This document shows, piece by piece, positions 19,250 to 24,111 of a stretch of 24,111 nucleotides of DNA (positions are counted from its first letter, which is position 1; each line of letters starts with the position of its first letter). A program made the translations under genes and the position numbers. The notes under the pieces were generated by a model. That model did not search any database. It was given only the letters and a program-made list of their open reading frames with translations, and was not told the origin of the DNA. This DNA is from Cyclostephanos tholiformis. Taxonomy: Eukaryota > Bacillariophyta > Thalassiosirophyceae > Thalassiosirales > Thalassiosiraceae. The DNA is taken from contig JALLPB010000483.1 in assembly GCA_036939975.1 (NCBI GenBank), positions 1 to 24,111 on the forward strand, read 5' to 3'.

Positions 19250-22200
19250 TCAAACTTGATTTGAATTAGATGCGATAACTGACAGATAGTTTTGGAGAGT
19301 TGAACACGCTGTCAGTATGTTTTTTGATGTCGCATCGAGTTTGTTGTTATCGAGAGCCTGATAATTAGATTCGTTGAACAACAAGAATATGTCCACCGAT
19401 ATTTCATTCCACCACTCCAAAGCACTCTCAATTTCCCCTCGTAATGTGAGTTCTCTGCGTACACCCCAAACCAGATTATTGAGTTTATTTTGGGAGTGCA
19501 TGTGCATAAGTGTGGTTCTATCGGCGCCCCGAATAGAGTCGATTATGCAATTCTTTGCAGAGGATGAAAAGTTTTCATATAATTGCTTTAGCCGTAGCAA
19601 CAAGTCAGATTGTCGTGATAGATCATCCTGACATAAGAGTCCGACTTGTGACTGATGATGACTTTGAAGAAATTTCATTTCTTGAGCTCTAGCACCGATG
19701 TACAAAGCAGCAGCAACCATGATGAAAATGGATTGCGAGAGGTCAAATTGCCCAAATATATTGCATATTTCAGTCAATATCCCCGCAGCATTTTCTGTTA
19801 CGGCGAAGTAACCGTGACATGCAAACAAACAATTTGGTGGCGTCAAGAAGAATATTTTTTTAATGCATTTCCTGTAGACAAGTCTAGCTTTCTCTGAAGC
19901 AGGATTCTTAACAATCTGCTCTATTTCTTGCTTGTGCAACCTGACGAAGATAGACGCCACAAGCTCCGAGGAATTTCCGTGGAAATCAGTTTCATTTTGC
20001 CTTTTTGGAGGCAAAGAACGTGACATACGCCCCATGATATGCCTGTGAAGTGCTTTCAACAAGGGAGTAGTCAAATCATTAAGAACTTCCTCCGTTAATG
20101 CCTCCACTGCCTTTTCGTTCCTTTCGATATTGTTCCCTTTGCCAAATACTTGGTGGCATACAATTTCTTGCAAGTTGGAGGTCAATGCAGCCAGCCAATA
20201 CGATAGAAGAGAGAATTCACATTGATATGAGAAACCAATGTCATCGCATCCACTCGTTGGACGCGTGCAACGTTTGAGCCCTCGCATGTAAAAGTCAAAC
20301 AAAATGATTGCATTGAACTGGCAGAAGCCTTCGACACCATCAGGTTGAGACCGAAGATTGCACACAAATTCGATCAAGCTTGCAAAAAATATGTCGAGTG
20401 GCGGCAACAATACCATCATCCTGGTATTCCCCTTACTTTCATAGTAGATGCATTTTTGAGCTGATGTTTGAGAGTCACAAAGGCTGATGTAACTGTGCCA
20501 ATCTATTCCCCAAATTGAAAAATACAAATTGTTCAACTGACATGATAAGCACTCCCACACAGAGTTGCTGCCGTCATTACAATCTGATAATGTCTTTTTT
20601 TCCCTATTTCTAAAATGATAGTCTTCTCCATAGATGAAATGGCTAATAGAGGCAGCGAGAATCCGCACGGCCCACCCCATATGAATACAACCACGGAGAA
20701 GCCCATTGTCGGCTAGCACATCAAGGACGGAAGATAAGATCATTATGAGCGACTGCACAGATTGAACGCCCTGTGTTTCTGCTGAGATGGACTCGTTCCG
20801 ATCTGACGGTATCGACGAAGTGGCGAGTAGCAATGTGCATCGAAACGCCAGAGGGAGTAGAAAACTCGTGGCGAAATTTCGATCAAGAACTCTAGCTAAA
20901 ACGTCCGAGGAGACATTGGTGTCAATCCTGTCGATTTCTACCCAAAAGCTGCTAGATTTATCCAGTTGAAGACGGTCATAAAAGTGCGATTGGTTGGGGT
21001 TTTGGAAGGATCCGTTCCATTTTCGAGAACAAATCATTATCATAAATTGCGTAGTGAACAGGGCAATTTTTCCTCTGTTGGGAATTTTCGTGGCCTCAAT
21101 GAGAAATGATGCCCGCTTCGACCACAGCCGAAAGTCTTCGTTGTGAGACTCTGCGGAATTATCGCTTGGTCTTTTGAGAACATTGATCTCTTCTCCGAGA
21201 CAATGGAAGGATATGATTATACGCTGCAAGACGAAACGATACCGCGGTGCAATCGCGACAGGAGAGAGCCAATCCGAATGATCCAAGACCACTCGTAGGA
21301 TGATTGCCAGCGACTCCGACGCCGAAGGATTCGCGAGGCGAAGCGGAAACGGCTTGCTTTCGTGCTCGCTATCGTCGTCGGCCGCAAGTCTAAGGGTCAG
21401 ATCGAACAAATCAAACGCGAGCTCGTTGGCGTCGGCGAGGGGAGCGCGAATGAAGCGAAGCGACTTTTCGCACGAGTTCGTGCAAGCCGATTGCAAGGGA
21501 CCAAAATTCCTGAAAACCTCGACTCCCCCTGATTTTCCTTCTCCGGAAGCATATGACGCTTGAGAACCCCCCCTCGGGACGTCCCCGTGCAAGAAATTCC
21601 TCACGCACATGCTCAGTCCGACCTCCGTCACCATAGGCGAGGGAGGCAACGTCTTATCTCCGCTCTCCACGGCCGGGAGGAAGTAAGACGTGCGGTGGAC
21701 TACCTGTTCTTTCTCCCTCCTCCTTGACGATCGGAAATCCTCGCTGGGGGAGAGGTACCCCAGATAAGATGGCACCGGCGATGATGCCAGGAGGGCGACG
21801 GCGTCCTTCCACCCGGGGGAATCGATCGCGATGAGGAAGGATACTAGCGACGTCCTGCCCCTTCTCAGGGTCAGGGCAATGTCCGCCCCCCCCGACTCTT
21901 CGATCAACCTCGACCAAACGCCAGGGTCAGGGGGGCGCATCAGCGTGCGAAGGAGGGATTCCAGGTAAAACGGAGCGCCGTTGATATTCGGACCGGTGTA
22001 GTGCCTACCTAAGCTGACATTTTTGACTTTCCTAACGAGCGTCTCCAGTCGTCGTTCTATGGTCTTACGTGCAGATGCTTTCGTCCCTCCCTCCGTCGCA
22101 TTATTGTCGTAATCGGCGGCGGCGTTTGACCCGAAGGCCATCGCCAATCGAAATGCGTCCACCTCTATTTCGTCGGCTGGCCCTTGTCCTTCCCATATCC

Positions 22201-23997
22201 ACGGCGGTGTCGGGTGGTCCCGTTCGCCCCCCTCATCGTCTATGACGGACCGTAAATCCAAAGGCTCGACGCGTAATCCCAGATCCTCCTCCCCCACCGT
22301 TCGTTCCGTCGCGGAGAGGGAGCCTTCAGTCCATTCTCCCCCCCTTCGTCGATTGGGGAGGGACGGATCGCCGCGATGCGCCGTGCTTGACCCATCTCCC
22401 CCACGTAGCAAAACGCGCTCGACGTAAGATCGGGCGACGTCGGCCACGGAAGGAGATGCCGCATTTATGGCGGAGGACGTCGCGACGTTCCTCGACAAAG
22501 AGGAACACATCGAATACGTCATCGTCGTCTTCATCGGCGACGTTGACCAGGACGTCGACGTCGAATGGTATTTCTCTGCCCCACCGTCGAGTCGTCGCGC
22601 GAGCACATCCATCGACGATACGATGCAGCGCACCCTGTCGTGCCACTCGTCGGGATTGATCGCCATTCCTTCCCCGCCCCCGGCCATCGAGCTCGTTTTC
22701 GCCATGGTCGTTTTAGTCATCTCCTTCGTCGAAGTCTCTTTCACTCCGTCGAAAAGCATCAACCCCATCAAAGATTCCAAGTCTCCGAGGAAAGCGTGAC
22801 GCGATGGTCCCCAAACCTCCCTCCTCCCGATCGAGGAGGATGCTCCCGCGTCAGCTAACGAGAAATGCGACAACAACGGGCGGGTCAAGTCGCGGCGATG
22901 ATCCGACCAGTCGCGAATCATCCCGTCCGTGGGAATAGACGTGACGATGACGTCGGAGTCGAGGAGCGAGCGGAGTTTCGCCTCCACGACGTCCAGCGCC
23001 CTAATTACGGATCGCATTGCCCCCGCCATCGTGTGATCGTCATGATCGTCATCGTCATTGTAGCGATCGTTCGTCCTACCATGGGGGGAATGACCGACGA
23101 GTTGCGATCCTCCTCCGTCCGACGGTAGTAATAATCTCGCGACGTGCGATGCTAATCGCACGGTCATCCTAAGGATAACGTTCCACGGCGGCACGTCAAC
23201 GTCCGACGATTCATTATCGTACTTGACGACCATCGTCGATATCGTTGACGTCGTCGTCCCCCCCCACCCCCCCCCCCCCCCCCCCCCCCTTCTTCCCCCC
23301 CCCCCCTCCCCATGGTCCCTCCCAATGACCGCGAGGCGCTCCACGTGTCGGCTGTCGTTGTCACACGCGTCGAATTCCCCCTTATCCTCTTGGTCGGTGG
23401 ATCGACATCGACATCGTCCCGCGGTCGCGTTCGTCGCGGCGGCGGCAGTTGCGTCCGACGTGCCGATGCATATCCTCCCTCGTGCTCGCGCATCATCGAG
23501 TCCAATGCGTTCGTTAGTCCCACGAGGATGTCGTCGCGATGACAACGACGACGATGATACCTATCACGATTACCACGACAACGCCGGACGTTCTCGTCCT
23601 TCCCGCGTTCGCCGTGGACGGCCACATCGTCGCTATCGTAACCGTAATCGCTACCATCGTCGTCGTCGTCGTCGTTGCGGTGACAATCACGATGGCATGG
23701 ACGTTGGCCTAGCGGCGGGGGCGGTATCCTCATCATCAATAGCGCCGTGAAGAGCTCCTTCGGCTCCTCCCCGTACGTAAGTCGTGGCACCGTCGACGAT
23801 ATCACGTCCCAGATTTCACGTTCGTCGACGACTGCGACCGATGGGTCGGACGTCTCGCCCCCGCTTCTTCCTCGTTTACCCCCTTCGCTCTCCTCGTCGA
23901 TGTCGTCGTCGTCCTCCTCCTCCTCCTCCTCCACGTCTTCGTCGTCATCGTCGTCGTCATAATCCTCGAAACCGCATCCCGATCCCGATATCATCAT
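19250..23997 (-). CDS. Very large unrecognised protein (about 1,580 aa) with acidic N-terminus, frame broken at a homopolymer
   Basis: Two overlapping minus-strand frames make one gene. The 5' frame starts at ATG 23997 and codes for an Asp/Glu run (residues about 10-38), then DEREIWDVISSTVPRLTYGE, an NLS-like PPTKRIRG, and a Gly run. At the C tracts 23258-23306 (plus strand), reading must switch to the second frame, which is then open without interruption to the TGA at 19250. One extra base, or two fewer, in the tract would join them. The alternative start at 23545 in the second frame gives 1,431 residues, but its first 80 are Arg/Asp-biased shadow-like sequence. The body is mixed and largely helical in composition, with no membrane segment or known domain that I can name. 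No intron is evident. The 5' frame stays open above 23997 up to the terminal C run, so the true start may lie outside the window. Confidence 0.65.
23258..23306. repeat. C8-A-C23 and C12 homopolymer tracts inside the large gene
   Basis: C runs at 23258-23265, 23267-23289 and 23295-23306 code for Gly on the minus strand. They coincide with the point where the reading frame must change, so a length error or real slippage here explains the broken frame. Confidence 0.8.
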
Positions 23998-24060
23998 CCC
24001 ATCCCCCGTGACCTCGACCTCATTCTCACCGATCCTCGCCGACGTCCGTCCCGGGGATAT

Positions 24061-24061
<1 letters not shown>

Positions 24062-24111
<50 letters not shown>
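24062..24111. repeat. C50 homopolymer at the window end
   Basis: Fifty consecutive C residues run to the end of the window. Such a tract is typical of an assembly edge or of sequencing through a G/C homopolymer; its true length cannot be trusted. Confidence 0.85.

Noticed and set aside
22240..23128. Plus-strand and alternative-frame ORFs across the large gene
   Set aside because: They are shadows of a GC-rich, Arg/Asp-codon-biased coding strand; only the long minus frame stays open for over 4 kb.

Overview
The window looks like nuclear DNA of a photosynthetic stramenopile, most likely a centric diatom. The evidence is short GT-AG introns of about 70 to 140 bp, a GT92-type glycosyltransferase of the kind expanded in diatoms, a LINE with an RNase H domain, decayed tyrosine-recombinase elements, and many GAC/GTC-type microsatellites. 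The organism is inferred from these features, because no marker gene is present.

Layout. (1) 310-3522 (+): a seven-exon type II membrane glycosyltransferase (GT92/DUF23). (2) 3621-4606 (-), tail to tail with it: a two-exon TspO/MBR-like (tryptophan-rich sensory protein) membrane gene. Its 5' end is cut by a 5'-truncated LINE at 4608-7733 (+), flanked by a 7-bp target-site duplication. The displaced start codon lies beyond the LINE at 7740-7742. (3) 7743-17000 is repeat-rich accessory DNA with no gene I would call intact: an acidic broken ORF, the tail of an LTR-retrotransposon integrase, two decayed tyrosine-recombinase (YR) copies on the minus strand, a DUF6818/MYB-like fragment, a tandemly triplicated exon-like unit of about 188 bp, and three palindromic GGTACAC-N4-GTGTACC sites. 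Two of these sites bracket the larger YR relic. (4) 17415-18623 (+): a three-exon gene for an unrecognised protein with about six membrane segments. (5) 19250-23997 (-): a very long, almost intronless gene for an unrecognised protein of about 1,580 residues. It has an Asp/Glu-rich N-terminus and its frame is broken at a long homopolymer. The window ends in 50 C residues.

The host genes show no obvious shared pathway: they are separate single-copy-type genes around an island of dead mobile elements. The most interesting points are the LINE insertion exactly behind a start codon, the YR relics with palindromic candidate recombination sites, and the exon triplication. Splice models were built by eye from GT/AG sites, reading-frame continuity and family resemblance; no database search was possible.
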